Source of the DNA: Geotrypetes seraphini
Taxonomy: Eukaryota > Chordata > Amphibia > Gymnophiona > Dermophiidae
Direction of reading: 5' to 3'
NCBI RefSeq assembly: GCF_902459505.1
Contig: NC_047094.1
Coordinates: forward strand, 28,877,241-28,941,240
Length of the DNA stretch: 64,000 nt
In this document: piece by piece, positions 11,701-20,439 of the stretch
How positions within the stretch are numbered: position 1 is the stretch's first letter
Layout of the letters: each line of letters opens with the position of its first letter
Notes under the pieces: generated by a model
What the model saw: the letters and a program-made list of their open reading frames with translations, nothing else
What the model was told of the DNA's origin: nothing
Databases searched by the model: none
Translations under genes and position numbers: made by a program

Positions 11701-14700
11701 AAGTTTTTATTGAAGGGGAATAGTTGGGCTTGGGAGCACAGTGTAGCCTTTAGTGTAGAATGAAAAACCTAAAGCAGTGTCTCACAAACTCTCTGGAGCC
11801 GTGGCACAGTAAACTTGGGGCTGCAGCTAGAGGGCTTCATCATCGCGTCAACCCTCCAGATGGGGGTCCTGAGCCGCCAGTGGGGGTGGGGTGGGGAGGT
11901 GCTGGAAAAGGAGAAATCCAAGCAAACAAGGCTGTGGAGACACAATGTTCTCGGACCTTGGAGATCATTTATTTGACATATTCTTGATAAAAGCAATCGC
12001 ATCAATAAAACAGTAGTAGAAACTCAATCCACATGTGTCGTTCAGAAAACTGCACTTCGCGCAAGCATATTGACTTCGGTATTTGAATTTTTAAAGGATT
12101 TTGCACACACTGTCTCCACATCTGTGAAAGGCATCTTGGATCCCTGAGGAAGGCGTGTTTAGCCGAAACACGGCCCATGTTGGGACCTTCCAAAAGACAC
12201 ATGTAGATTGAGTTTTTACTACTGTTTTATTGCTGTGATTGCTTTTATCAAGAAAATTTTGAATAAATTATCTCCAAGGTCTGGGAACATTGTGTTTCCA
12301 CAGTCTCGTTTGTTTGGATTTGTTCATTTCCTGTGGAAACTTGGGTCTTCTTGATTTTGCTGGAAAAGGCGAGGCACGGAGAGGAGAGGCACCGGCTGAC
12401 TGCCTACAACAGGGGTAGGCAATTCCGGTCCTCGAGAGCCGGAGCCAGGTCAGGTTTTCAGGATATCCACAATGAATATGCATGAGATAGGATTTGCATC
12501 TCAAGGAGGCAGTGCATGCAAATCCATCTCATACATATTCATTGTGGATATCCTGAAAACCTGACCTGGCTCCGGCTCTCGAGGACTGGAATTGCCTACC
12601 CCTGGCCTACAGGATGCGCTTCTCACTGCGGGAGACACGTCCTGTAGGCAGTCAGCCGGTGCCTCTCCTCCTCGCTGGTGTCTTGCGGCACACCAGGAAT
12701 CTCACCGTGGCACACAGTTTGTGATACACTGACCTAAAGGCTCTAGAGCAGGGGTGTCAAAGTCCCTCCTTGAGGGCCGCAATCCAGTCGGATTTTCAGG
12801 ATTTCCCCAATGAATATGCATGAGATCTATTTGCATGCACTGCTTTCATTGTATGCTAATAGATCTCATGCATATTCATTGGGGAAATCCTGAAAACCCG
12901 ACTGGATTGCGGCCCTCGAGGAGGGACTTTGACACCCCTGCTCTAGATCCTCTATTTGCCACTGTTCAATCCTGAGCTTGAGCTTTAACCTCCCAGTTCT
13001 CCGACTCAATGTGGCAACTGTTTGGGACACGTAGCATTGTGAACACACAAATGAATGCTTTGCGGACTGTCGGTGCTTTACAAATAAATGCTCTGGGATA
13101 AATGGAACATCCAACATCGCTGGTAAATTCTTTTTGTCTTTCAGGGCTGTCTTTGCTCCAGCTTGTCTGTCTCACACTCTGATTACAAAAAGGTGAGGAA
13201 AAGTAGCAAAAACAGGTTCTCTTCACGAAAAGCAGCAATTCTGTAAAAAAGGTGGCAGCTTTTAGGTGTAAATGACCAGAATACCAGTTTATACCTGTGT
13301 GAACGTATTCCTGCTATGCCCATGGTTCCCCAAATTTTCTATCCTACAACCCCATTTTAACATTAAAAAATTCATGTGACCTCAGATGATGCTGAAAACA
13401 AACCAGCAGACCTCTGCTCATCATCCGTCACCATCCACTTCATTTTCCCCCCACTTATTCAAAGCACGAAGGCGGTAGCAGCATTGAACATAGGGACTTG
13501 TGTGTCAAGTGTATACTAAGAGACCCCAGTGTTCTGCATGGGTGCCCAGTCTAACAGGAATGGCTCAAGAGATTACGGAGCTCTGGCCCATGCCTTGCCC
13601 CTCGGGCCATGCCCTGCACCCTGGCCAGTTCCATCGTCCCTCCTCTGATGCTACTGCCCAGTCCTGGTATGATGCGGTTTCACAGGCCAGTGTCAGAGGA
13701 GAGAGGTAGGGAAATGCTTCCCTCCTTTGACGCTGATACTGGCCCTCCCTCCTTGTCCCAGGGAGTTGAAGCCGCACCCTACCAGGACAGGATCGGGATG
13801 GAAAAGGGGTGAAGGCGAAATATGCTTAAAGGCGAAATATGTCGATATGACAGGTCCCTTCCCGATAGGATAAGAAAAACAGACAAACGGAAATATTTAA
13901 AATAAGTTTTAAAAGATTAAGTTATTGATATTAGCATATACCACATTAAAGGTTTGAAAAAAAATAAAAAAAACATGGAAAAATAAGTATATAGAGGGGC
14001 TAGTGAAGAAGCCATAGCCATAAAGAAATATTTAGCAGCCATGAAGAATGAGTGGTGACAAAATGGCATGTCTGAAGCCCTGAAAAACTTAGAAAAATTA
14101 AGAAAAGAAGATATAGGACATTGAGTGGTGTATATTACTTTGACTGTCACCACTGGGCACAGGACACAATGGAGATTCAGAGAAAGGAGGAGCAACCCTG
14201 TTTCTGTGACTCCCCCTCCCAGCTGTTGATGTTGTGATCACATCTGAGGTTCTGATCCACAGTTTGGGAACCACCTGGCAATGCACTGTTTCATAAAATG
14301 GCACCTAAATCCGAAGGTAGAGGTACCTACACTGCCCTGAAAAGCCAAAACACAGAATGGAAATATGGGAAAAGCCCATAAATAGTGATTTCTTAGACTA
14401 AATCCCCATGATGTAATTCATGATCAAAACTAATACACTACTGTGTTCTGGTTTTTAACATATCTCACATTGTCAGGAGGTATCAGTGTTTGAACCTTTT
14501 GCTACATCTAAATGTTAAATGGTTTCCATATTAAGAAAATAAAACCCCACAATAACTACAGGACATCTGGCATGTTAGCTTAGTTTTGACAAAAGTTAGA
14601 GTTACTGTGTAGAGAATGACATGGGGACAAAATTTCCCTATCTCATCCCCATGAGTTCTGTCCCTGCCCCATTCCTGTAAGCTCTGCCTTAACCACACAA

Positions 14701-17700
14701 GCCTCGAACACTTATGATTTTAAAGTGTTTGAGGCTTGTGCAGATGAGGACGGAGCTTAGGCATTGGTGGAATGAGGCATTATGACATCACAATCTGAGC
14801 TGTAGAATGTTACTACTTATGATTTTAAAGTGTTTGAGGCTTGTGCAGATGAGGACAGAGCTTAGGCATTGGTGGAATGAGGCATTATGACATCACAATC
14901 TGAGCTGTAGAATGTTACTACTTATGATTTTAAAGTGTTTGAGGCTTGTGCAGATGAGGACGGAGCTTAGGCATTGGTGGAATGAGGCATTATGACATCA
15001 CAATCTGAGCTGTAGAATGTTACTACTTATGATTTTAAAGTGTTTGAGGCTTGTGCAGATGAGGACAGAGCTTAGGCATTGGTGGAATGAGGCATTATGA
15101 CATCACAATCTGAGCTCTAGAATGTTGCTACTTATGATTTTAAAGTGTTTGAGGCTTGTGCAGATGAGGACAGAGCTTAGGCATTGGTGGAATGAGGCAT
15201 TATGACATCACAATCTGAGCTCTAGAATGTTGCTACTTATGATTCTAAAGTGTTTGAGGCTTGTGCAGATGAGGACGGAGCTTAGGCATTGGTGGAATGA
15301 GGCATTATGACATCACAATCTGAGCTCTAGAATGTTGCTACTTATGATTTTAAAGTGTTTGAGGCTTGTGCAGATGAGGACAGAGCTTAGGCATTGGTGG
15401 AATGAGGCATTATGACATCACAATCTGAGCTCTAGAATGTTGCTACTTATGATTTTAAAGTGTTTGAGGCTTGTGCAGATGAGGACGGAGCTTAGGCATT
15501 GGTGGAATGAGGCATTATGACATCACAATCTGAGCTCTAGAATGTTTCTAGTTGATGATTTTAAAGTGTTTGAGGCTTGTGCAGATGAGGACAGAGCTTG
15601 CAGGAATAGGGCAGGGACAGGAAAAGAACTCGCTGGGACAGGACGGAAAAATGAGTTCCCGTGGGAACGGGGAAAAATTTGCCCCTCTATTACTGTGCTC
15701 TAGTTTTTCAGGGCAGTATGGGTAAAGTCTGGGCGGAGCGCACAATTACATATATATAGTATAGAAATAATTTATGTGTTTTTTTATTTTAGTAATCTAG
15801 GTATGAGCATTTAGACCAGTTCCATGGCTGGTGTAGGTGATCATCTCTAAAATGTAGGTGTGTATTTTCCCTTCTATACTATGATTCTATAAAAGAAAAC
15901 AGGCACTTACTACTTTCCTTTATAGAATAGGCTCCAAAAGGTGCATTCTTGGGGTCTAAAACTAGGGGGAAATTCTAAAACTGGTGCCTAAGGCCCTCTT
16001 TTACTAAGGTGCGTTAAGCATTTTAGTGCACGTTTAGCACGCGCTAAAACAACACATGCGTTAATCGCTAACACGCCCATAGGATAACATGCACGTGTTA
16101 GCGTTTAGCGTGCGTTTAGCATGAGCATAGTGTACCTTAGCAAATGAGGGGGTATGTTTATTGAAGAACACCATTAGAAATGGCAATGTTGAAGTGCCTA
16201 CCAGTGCCTAAATATAAGGCGCCGGAATCACAGCTGCATAGGCGCTTTAGGACGCCAAATGCCAAAGTAGGTGTGGCCAATCCTAGAAGAGGCTTAGGAG
16301 CGATTCACTCAAAGACAGGCACAGGAAATGTAGGTCCAGAAAACTCTGGCCTGCTTTCCCAGCGCCTATCTTTCCTGTAGCCACGATTCTGAAACCGGCG
16401 CCCATGCGTGGATTGACAAGCAATCAGCAGCCACTTTTAAGGTGGCTGCCGATATCACGCTGGTTACAGAATCCAGCCCTGGGTGCCGCTCTCAAGAATT
16501 GCCCCCCACCTATCACAGGTGATTGACTGAAGGCCTGTTCATCCTTTCACTATTAGGTCATGTATTCATTCCTGTGTTGGAACGTATCTACCAAATATTC
16601 ACTGTTAAAGCACATCTGCATTGCACCTGTCAGCTTGCTTTTTTGCTGCTTCGCTACCTTCTAAGGAAGGCCTTTGTGAAAGAATCGAGGATTTTTTTTC
16701 ATAAGAACATAAGCAGTGCCTCCACTGGGTCAGACCCGAGGTCCATCGTGCCCAGCAGTCCGCTCACGTGGTGGCCCAACTGGTCCAGGACCTGTGTAGC
16801 AATCCTCTATCTATACCCCTCTATCCCCTTTTCCAACATAAAATTATCCAAACCCTTCTTGAACCCCCAATACCATACTCTGTCCTATCACGCTCTCTGG
16901 AAGCGCATTCCAGGTGTCCACCACACGTTGGGTGAAGAAAAACTTCCTAGCATTTGTTTTGAATCTGTCCCCTTTCAACTTTTCCGAATGCCCACTTGTT
17001 CTTGTAGTTTTCAAAAGTTTGAAGAATCTGCCCCTCTCCACTTTCTCTATGCCCTTCATGATCTTGTAAGTCTCTATCATATCCCCTCTAAGTCTCCTCT
17101 TCTCTAGGGAAAAGAGCCCCAGTTTCTCCAATCTCTCAGCGTATGAAAGGTTTTCCATACCTTTTATCAAACGTGTCGCTCTCCTCTGAACCCTCTCGTG
17201 TATCACCATATCCTTCTTAAGGTACGGCGACCAATATTGGATGCAGTACTCCAGATGCGGAAGCACCATCGCAGAGAGAGATTTGCTGTGAGGAATGCAA
17301 AGACAGGGATAGTGAGCTCTTGAATCAAGAGGAACTAACCTGCACTGGAGTACAACTGTAGTTTTTCAGAACTTTAAACCGATCTGCTTTTCTGGGCAAT
17401 CAGACTTTACAAATTAACAGTATTCATGGCCAATTTGCATCTGTTCCTAATGAGTATTCCCAATTAAAAGTTTGAAAATTAGACCTGTTGTGGACCTCAA
17501 AAATTGGACTACAAGGGAAGGGTTCTGGAGTTAGCTTACGCTTTTTTCAATTGTAGCTCAAGGTGAGTTACCTTCAGTGGGTATATTCTTGGCCCTGGAA
17601 GGCCCACAATCTAAGATTGTACATAAGGAAATGGAGAGTTAAATGACTTGTCCAAGGTCACAAGGAAAACAGGAGGATTTGAACCCGGGTTCTCTGGTTA

Positions 17701-19994
17701 TCAGCCTGTTACTTGCCCAAATTTTCTCTTATTTGTAAAAATGAATCTAATTTTGGCCAAATAAGGAAGGGAACTAGGTGTATCATAGTGAAGAATGGGT
17801 ATGAGTCCTCTGTCCATGCTGATTCCAACTGGAAAATGGATACTAATGAATATGCATGACATATATTTGCATGCACGTCTACAAGTATACAAATATATCT
17901 CATGCATATTCATTAGTATCCTGAATACCCAACTGGCTAAATGTATCCCAAGGACTGGGATGAGAACCCCTGGCATATAACAAGAGAAATTCATTAGCCA
18001 GTTGGGTTTTCAGGATACCCACAATGAATATGCATGAGATACATTTGCATGCAAGTCTACCTTTTTATACAGATATATCTCATGCATATTCATTGTGGCC
18101 ATCCTGAAAACCTTATTAAGTGTGTCCCAAGAAATGGGTTGAGAACAGATGCTGTATGCATATACACAGGTTCATAGACAACGGCGCGAAAGACAAAGGC
18201 GCGCCCAGACAATTGAGCGCAGTGCGGAGGCGTGCGCCGCTCAAAATTACTGTTTTTAGGGCTCCGAAGGGGGGTTTTGTTGGGGAACCCCCCCACTTTA
18301 CTTAATAGACATCGCGCCGGCGTTATGGGGGGTTTGGGGGGTTGTAACCCTCCACATTTTACTGTAAACTTAACTTTTTCCCTAAAAACAGGGAAAAAGT
18401 TAAGTTTTCAGTAAAATGTGGGGGGTTAGAACCCCCCACACCCCCCACAATGCCTCCACAACGTGGCGCGATGTTTATTAAGTAAAGTGGGGGGTTCCCC
18501 CCACGCTCTCCCGTCGGAGCCCTAAAAACAGTAATTTTGAGCGGCGCACGCCTCCACGCTGCGCTCAACTGTCTGGGCGTGCCTTTGTCCCGGCGCGCTT
18601 TTGACCTGACACCATATACACATAGGGGTAGATTCTGTAAAGGACGCCTAACTTTAGGCGTCCACGATTTGGACGTCCATCGGCTTAGGCGTCCAAATAA
18701 AGTGGATAATAAGGCCAATTAACGACTTTAACAAGCATTAATTGGAACTTGGACATCCAAACAGATGCAATTCTACAAATAGACGTCCACAATTTTGTGG
18801 ACGCCCACCGGAAAAAGCTGCGCCTAAAAATTAGGCGTGGGCATGGCGCAGGTGTGGTGAGGGAGAGGCTTCCATGTGGATATCTCTAGTGCAATTAGCA
18901 TATTTCTGAGTGCCCAAATGCATCTACATAATGCCTACATTGTAGACGATTGAAAAGCAGGTCTACTTTTGAGCGTGGCTTGGGCGGTAGATAGACGTGA
19001 GTTAGGTGGACGGAACTTAGGCGGGCTCTGGACGTCTCCAATGCATTCTGCTACATAGGTTTATGGGACTTTTATGTTTGCTTTATTAAGCTCAAAATAC
19101 ATTTAATAATGCACCATATAAACAGGGCACATGAATACAGACATATTGCATTAAAAATATTTTATTTTTGTGGGCAAACAGCAATGATATTTGCTAAGTA
19201 TAGGAAAAGATCCATTAACAAGCACAGCTCATGAAAAAGATATCTTTATATTGCTTACTTAAAAAGCTTCTCTTTTTCGGAGTAAAGAGTTCTGCAATGT
19301 GCAAAGTCTTGTAAGAGCTGCATTAAGCAAGCAAGGCTCATGAAAAAAATATATATACTGCACAGATAATTTCATTTCCAAAAGGTTAAGAACAGAAAAA
19401 AGAGATATACAGACAGACTTCACCATGGCTTCTAGTTCAGAGTAAATGGATGTCTCCAGCTGCACAATAGTGACCTCATTGTGAGATCATCAAGGTGCAC
19501 ATGGAAGGTAGAATGCCACTAATAAAATAGGAATATGTGCTGGGGGGAGCTGACCATACTTGGGATTTGAACCCATGATCTTTGGAAGATGAGAACAGGG
19601 CTTTTACCCATTAAACCTTAGGGATCTCCTAAGGTTTGATCTCCTCAGGTATCATTTTGAATTCTAACATATTTCTCCTTTTCTCAGCAACTGGATGGAT
19701 TTTCAGGTAAAGAGTGTCTCCTTGCCCCGAGCCTTAAATTGTTGGGAAAGGAGTCTCCAGGAAAGCACCAAAACTCCCAAGACTCCCCTCCGTGGCTGCC
19801 CCTTTCATCTGATTGATAGTTGCCAGTGGCCTCACTGCAACCCCACCTGTCCAGCTGTGCATGACCACACCACAGGCCAGGAGGTGAACGTGAAACAGAC
19901 TTTGCTCAGAATGGGGCTCGACCTCCAGAAAAAGGCCCAGGAGCTGAAAACGGACCCCGGTAACCCGATGGGGATGTTCAGGAATGGCGGCTAA
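2712..19994 (+). CDS. NOTUM: NOTUM-family palmitoleoyl-protein carboxylesterase (probably the notum2 paralogue), 11 coding exons
   Basis: Coding exons: 2712-3025, 3110-3162, 3326-3421, 3533-3593, 5238-5296, 5377-5476, 6804-6995, 7813-7913, 7996-8143, 13145-13192, 19688-19994 (stop TAA). Every intron is GT-AG and the joined frame is open for 492 residues; human NOTUM has 496. Known family role: a secreted alpha/beta-hydrolase that removes the palmitoleate from Wnt ligands and so dampens Wnt signalling outside the cell. Seen here: a signal peptide ([18 protein letters not shown]), an N-glycosylation site followed by VTCNDG near residue 103, the oxyanion-hole EGGW at 122-125, the nucleophile Ser228 in GTSAGG split by an intron, Asp336 in WLFDEE, His385 in ACLSH, and many conserved cysteines. 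All catalytic residues are present, so I expect an active enzyme. By eye it matches remembered human NOTUM clearly but not closely, and its neighbour here is ITPRIPL2, so a paralogue such as fish notum2 is likelier than the NOTUM orthologue. The paralogue assignment is inference; the family assignment is secure. Confidence 0.95.
3924..4419. mobile_element. Mariner-type non-autonomous element flanked by TA
   Basis: The left end (CCGTGCTTCCCTGAAAATAAG) and right end (CTTATTTTCGGGGAAACAGGG) are inverted repeats. Both are flanked by TA (3922-3923, 4420-4421), as expected for Tc1/mariner insertion. No transposase frame. Lies in the intron between coding exons 4 and 5. The copy at 29134-29747 is a relative. 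Confidence 0.7.
4586..5052. repeat. 467-bp near-perfect palindrome in a NOTUM intron
   Basis: Two arms of about 225 bp, 4586-4812 and about 4816-5052, are reverse complements with very few mismatches. The largest difference is an insertion of about 19 bases in the right arm near 4850. The outer ends read AATATCTTCCTAAAAATAGG and its complement; the centre is a few bases of AT-rich loop near 4815. No known terminal motif or clear target duplication was found. Transcribed as part of the intron, it would form a long hairpin. Confidence 0.9.
5627..5812. mobile_element. Harbinger-like foldback MITE
   Basis: Ends GGGTTCCTTTTACTAAGC and GCTTAGTAAAAGGAGCCC, flanked by TAA on the left and TAT on the right, an imperfect 3-bp duplication. 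Intronic in the NOTUM-family gene. Confidence 0.75.
5895..6720 (-). mobile_element. LINE fragment (L2/CR1-like reverse transcriptase C-terminus and 3' tail)
   Basis: The antisense frame at 6208-6576 carries the C-terminal block [21 protein letters not shown] (here with EHITP), typical of the end of L2/CR1-group reverse transcriptases. The 3' tail near 5920-5945 has the AAACCGCCTATAATTAAGCGG motif common in these tails (given in part here). No functional ORF2 remains. It sits in the intron after coding exon 6 and is old. Confidence 0.7.
7030..7112. mobile_element. Fragment of a TATTTGCGG-type TIR element
   Basis: Short stretch (TTCGCATTTTTAGGACTCGC onward) resembling the left end of the element at about 25712-26049. 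Truncated by or adjoining the next MITE. Confidence 0.45.
7140..7335. mobile_element. hAT-type palindromic MITE
   Basis: TIR CAGTGGTTCCCAATCCTG with an almost fully self-complementary body. The 8-bp flanks GTCTTGCG (7132-7139) and GTCTAGCG (7336-7343) differ at one base. An 8-bp duplication is the hAT signature. Confidence 0.9.
7395..7512. mobile_element. Truncated Harbinger-like foldback MITE
   Basis: Right end GCGCCTTTGTAAGAGAGGGCC preserved with the GCTAAATCCGCGCTAAAACG arm (parts quoted). The left end is lost into a GC-rich hairpin at about 7350-7385. Confidence 0.55.
8230..8705 (-). mobile_element. CR1 LINE 3' fragment
   Basis: Antisense to a CR1 ORF2 end (motif for the FFT-RV-WNSLP region: CACCCTTTCTGTGAAGAAGTG), joined at 8583 to the 3' tail GAAACATGATGGCAGATAAA. 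Lies in the NOTUM intron after coding exon 9. Confidence 0.7.
8706..8995. mobile_element. Degenerate hAT-like element fragment
   Basis: Shares the TGTGCCATGGCTCAC / GGTGTGCCGCCAG / CTGTAGGCAGTCAGCCGG blocks with the hAT element at 11775-12730, in inverted order. Its right edge is interrupted by the MITE at 9004; the sequence resumes after 9157. Confidence 0.5.
9004..9149. mobile_element. hAT-type palindromic MITE with perfect 8-bp TSD
   Basis: TIR CAGTGGTTCCCAAAC; flanks CCCTAGAG at 8996-9003 and 9150-9157 are identical. Confidence 0.9.
9195..9372 (-). mobile_element. CR1 LINE fragment
   Basis: The antisense frame reads [20 protein letters not shown], the C-terminal CR1 ORF2 motif. Confidence 0.7.
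9474..10003 (+). mobile_element. Non-autonomous Helitron
   Basis: The 5' end TCCTATATAATAAAAC starts with TC. The 3' end has a hairpin (CCCGTTA-atg-TAACGGG) followed nine bases later by terminal CTAG. The element sits between A (9473) and T (10004), the Helitron insertion rule, with no target duplication. No Rep/helicase frame is present. The interior carries GCGCATGCGC motifs and an inverted segment at about 9760-9870. Confidence 0.85.
10215..10560 (-). mobile_element. CR1 LINE 3'-end fragments, duplicated
   Basis: Two successive copies of the CR1 tail (ACATGACGGCAGATAAAGGC at 10230 and a relative at 10410), each followed by TCTCCCTATTGGCTAA. The similar piece after the SINE (10830-10980) belongs to the same series. 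Confidence 0.65.
10586..10828 (+). mobile_element. tRNA-derived CORE-SINE (MIR-like)
   Basis: The head has a pol III A box (GTGGCGCAGTGGTTAAAGC) and a B box (GGGTTCAAACCC). The middle, CCTGGGCAAGTCACTTAA, matches the MIR/CORE domain. The tail has GTAAACCGTTCTGAAC and ends in TTGAATAAAAAAAA, resembling the local LINE tails that would supply its machinery. Confidence 0.85.
11205..11530 (-). mobile_element. Penelope-like element terminal-repeat fragment
   Basis: Shares GCGACACTTATCTTTT, GGTCGCTTGT and GGGACCCGTTTCGCC with the arms of the Penelope-like element at 35771-37939. Old and partial, no coding part. Contains a hammerhead-like fold (separate entry). Confidence 0.65.
11285..11333 (-). ncRNA. 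Hammerhead-ribozyme-like motif in a Penelope-like terminal repeat
   Basis: On the minus strand: CCC then CUGAAGA, an extra A, helix II GCC/GGC with loop UUAAUC, then GAAAC, helix III ACGGG/CCCGU with a one-base loop, then cleavage triplet GUU and GGG to close helix I on the CCC. The core fits CUGANGA...GAAA. A minimal helix III is typical of hammerheads reported from Penelope-like elements. The extra A before helix II is non-standard, though known in some natural hammerheads. Confidence 0.55.
11912..12338 (+). mobile_element. Penelope-like fragment with inverted arms
   Basis: Arms of about 135 bp (11912-12050 and 12192-12338) are inverted copies of each other. Shared blocks include ACCTTGGAGAT and TTGATAAAAGCAATC (the second arm as complement). 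Between them lies a hammerhead-like fold. No coding segment. The inverted layout repeats that of the larger element at 35771-37939. Confidence 0.65.
12138..12187 (+). ncRNA. Hammerhead-ribozyme-like motif
   Basis: GGAUCC leads to the core CUGAGGA, an extra A, helix II GGC/GCC with loop GUGUUUA, GAAA, a short helix III ACA/UGU with loop CGGCCCA, cleavage triplet GUU, then GGGACC pairing back as helix I with one mismatch and one wobble. Core and stems were traced by hand. Confidence 0.5.
12410..12604. mobile_element. hAT-type palindromic MITE (CAGGGGTAGG subfamily)
   Basis: TIR CAGGGGTAGGCAATTCC; flanks GCCTACAA (12402-12409) and GCCTACAG (12605-12612) differ at the last base. Nested in the hAT element at 11775-12730. 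Confidence 0.9.
12748..12940. mobile_element. hAT-type palindromic MITE (CAGGGGTGTC subfamily)
   Basis: TIR CAGGGGTGTCAAAGTCCCTC; flanks CTCTAGAG (12740-12747) and CTCTAGAT (12941-12948). Confidence 0.9.
13193..14601. other. Intron after coding exon 10: unassigned part
   Basis: No coding exon, TIR or LINE domain was recognised. A short duplicated phrase AAAGGCGAAATATG occurs at about 13813-13840. Reading frames here are not supported as genes. Confidence 0.35.
14610..15689. mobile_element. hAT-type element with an internal 105-bp satellite
   Basis: Left end TAGAGAATGACATGGGGAC; right end an eroded inverse ending CCCCTCTA. The flanks TTACTGTG at 14602-14609 and 15690-15697 are identical. GC-rich terminal segments surround a tandem array (separate entry). 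A second copy of the family lies in inverse orientation at 56618-57851. Confidence 0.85.
14711..15600 (+). repeat. 105-bp tandem array, about 8.5 units
   Basis: CTTAGGCATTGG recurs at 14756, 14861, 14966, 15071, 15176, 15281, 15386 and 15491, exactly 105 bp apart. Units alternate GACGGAG and GACAGAG over much of the array. Early units have TGTAGAATGTTACTA and later units TCTAGAATGTTGCTA, so blocks spread by unequal exchange. Confidence 0.95.
15992..16152. mobile_element. Harbinger-like foldback MITE (GGCCCTCTTTTAC subfamily)
   Basis: Left GGCCCTCTTTTACTAAGGTG, right inverse eroded (ACCTTAGCAAATGAGGGGG). Interior GCGCTAAAAC arms fold back. Confidence 0.65.
16153..16520. repeat. Unclassified repeat-like DNA
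   Basis: Rich in GGCGC and CGCC words (GCGCCGGAATCACAG, CTGAAACCGGCGCC) and ends with TACAGAATCCAG. The vocabulary resembles the GATTCTGTAAA TIR elements at 18630 and 34531, but no clean ends were found. Confidence 0.35.
16698..17275 (-). mobile_element. CR1 LINE 3' fragment with ORF2 C-terminus
   Basis: The antisense frame 16844-17269 reads [52 protein letters not shown] and [15 protein letters not shown], the canonical CR1 ORF2 end. The 3' tail at 16700 (ACATAAGCAGTGCCTCCACT) is the CR1 terminus. Probably the best-preserved CR1 piece here; the 5' part is missing. Confidence 0.9.
17548..17712 (-). mobile_element. tRNA-derived CORE-SINE, antisense
   Basis: On the minus strand: B box CGGGTTCAAATCC followed by CTTGTGACCTTGGACAAGTC, the MIR/CORE domain. 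Confidence 0.7.
17805..18140. mobile_element. Two old palindromic hAT MITEs side by side
   Basis: Each has ATGAATATGCATGA and CATGCATATTCAT arms (17846/17902 and 18023/18080) and CCAGTTGGGTTTTCAGGAT-type flanks. The ends are too eroded for target duplications. Confidence 0.65.
18175..18605. mobile_element. Large foldback element, about 430 bp
   Basis: Arms GACAAAGGCGCGCCCAGACA and TGTCTGGGCGTGCCTTTGTC are inverse, and the interior continues as a near-complete palindrome through AATTACTGTTTTTAGGGCTC and its complement. The centre is at about 18390 (CCCTAAAAACAGGG). GC-rich ends with an AT centre. Superfamily not determined. Confidence 0.75.
18630..19060. mobile_element. GATTCTGTAAA-type element, eroded
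   Basis: Begins TAGATTCTGTAAAGGACGCC and continues with TTAGGCGTCC words, like the intact element at 34531-34983. The right end is unclear. Confidence 0.5.
19061..19530. other. Unassigned intronic DNA
   Basis: AT-rich stretch before the last NOTUM exon; no recognisable repeat ends or frame. Confidence 0.3.
19535..19645 (-). mobile_element. tRNA-like SINE head, antisense
   Basis: On the minus strand TTTAATGGGTAAAAGC resembles a pol III A box and ATGGGTTCAAATCCC a B box, about 35 bp apart. No CORE tail was seen, so it may be a truncated SINE or a tRNA pseudogene. Confidence 0.5.
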
Positions 19995-20229
19995 GAGCCC
20001 AAGCCCAGCTTTTCTGTGAACTGACTTCAGCTCTTCTTACGACATGAAAGCTGCCGTGTGCTGTTCTAAAGCAGAGATAAAAGGTTTCATTGTACCGTGG
20101 CATGCGTTCAAGTGTTACCTGTATTGTGGTGATCGCATGGCTTCAGTTACAGTCAGTATTCGCACTTTACAATTATGTTGCCGCCACAGCTGCTATCCCT
20201 CACAATTTCACATCTATTTCAGTTAAAGT

Positions 20230-20439
20230 TAAAGGAGACGGGACTTGATAAACCACTTTTTCTGTGTGGTTACAATCAAAGCGGTTTACATATTTTAGAC
20301 GGGTACTTATTTTGTACCTGGGGCAATGAAGTGTTAAGTCACTTGCCCAGGAGCTGCAGTGGGAATTGAATCCAGGTCCACTGGTTCTCAGGCCACTCAG
20401 GGTGTTGAGGCCGCTGCTCTAGACAGTAGGCCACTCTCC
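20230..20439 (-). mobile_element. tRNA-derived CORE-SINE, antisense, in the NOTUM 3'UTR
   Basis: On the minus strand: head GTGGCCTACTGTCTAGAGC, B-box-like GGATTCAATTCC, core CCTGGGCAAGTGACTTAAC, tail GTAAACCGCTTTGATTG. Same family as the SINE at 10586. Confidence 0.75.

Larger units (their letters stand above)
11775..12730. mobile_element. hAT-type element carrying two nested insertions
   Basis: Ends CAGTGTCTCACAAACTC and the inverted TTTGTGATACACTG; the flanks ACCTAAAG at 11767-11774 and 12731-12738 match exactly. Its body was split by a Penelope-like fragment (about 11912-12338) and a palindromic hAT MITE (12410-12604). No transposase frame. Confidence 0.85.

Noticed and set aside
14711-15600. 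CRISPR-like array
   Set aside because: Units are contiguous 105-bp tandem copies with no unique spacers and no cas genes; this is a satellite inside a hAT element.
16523-17107. 194-codon + strand frame
   Set aside because: Antisense to the CR1 ORF2 end; the real signal is on the minus strand.
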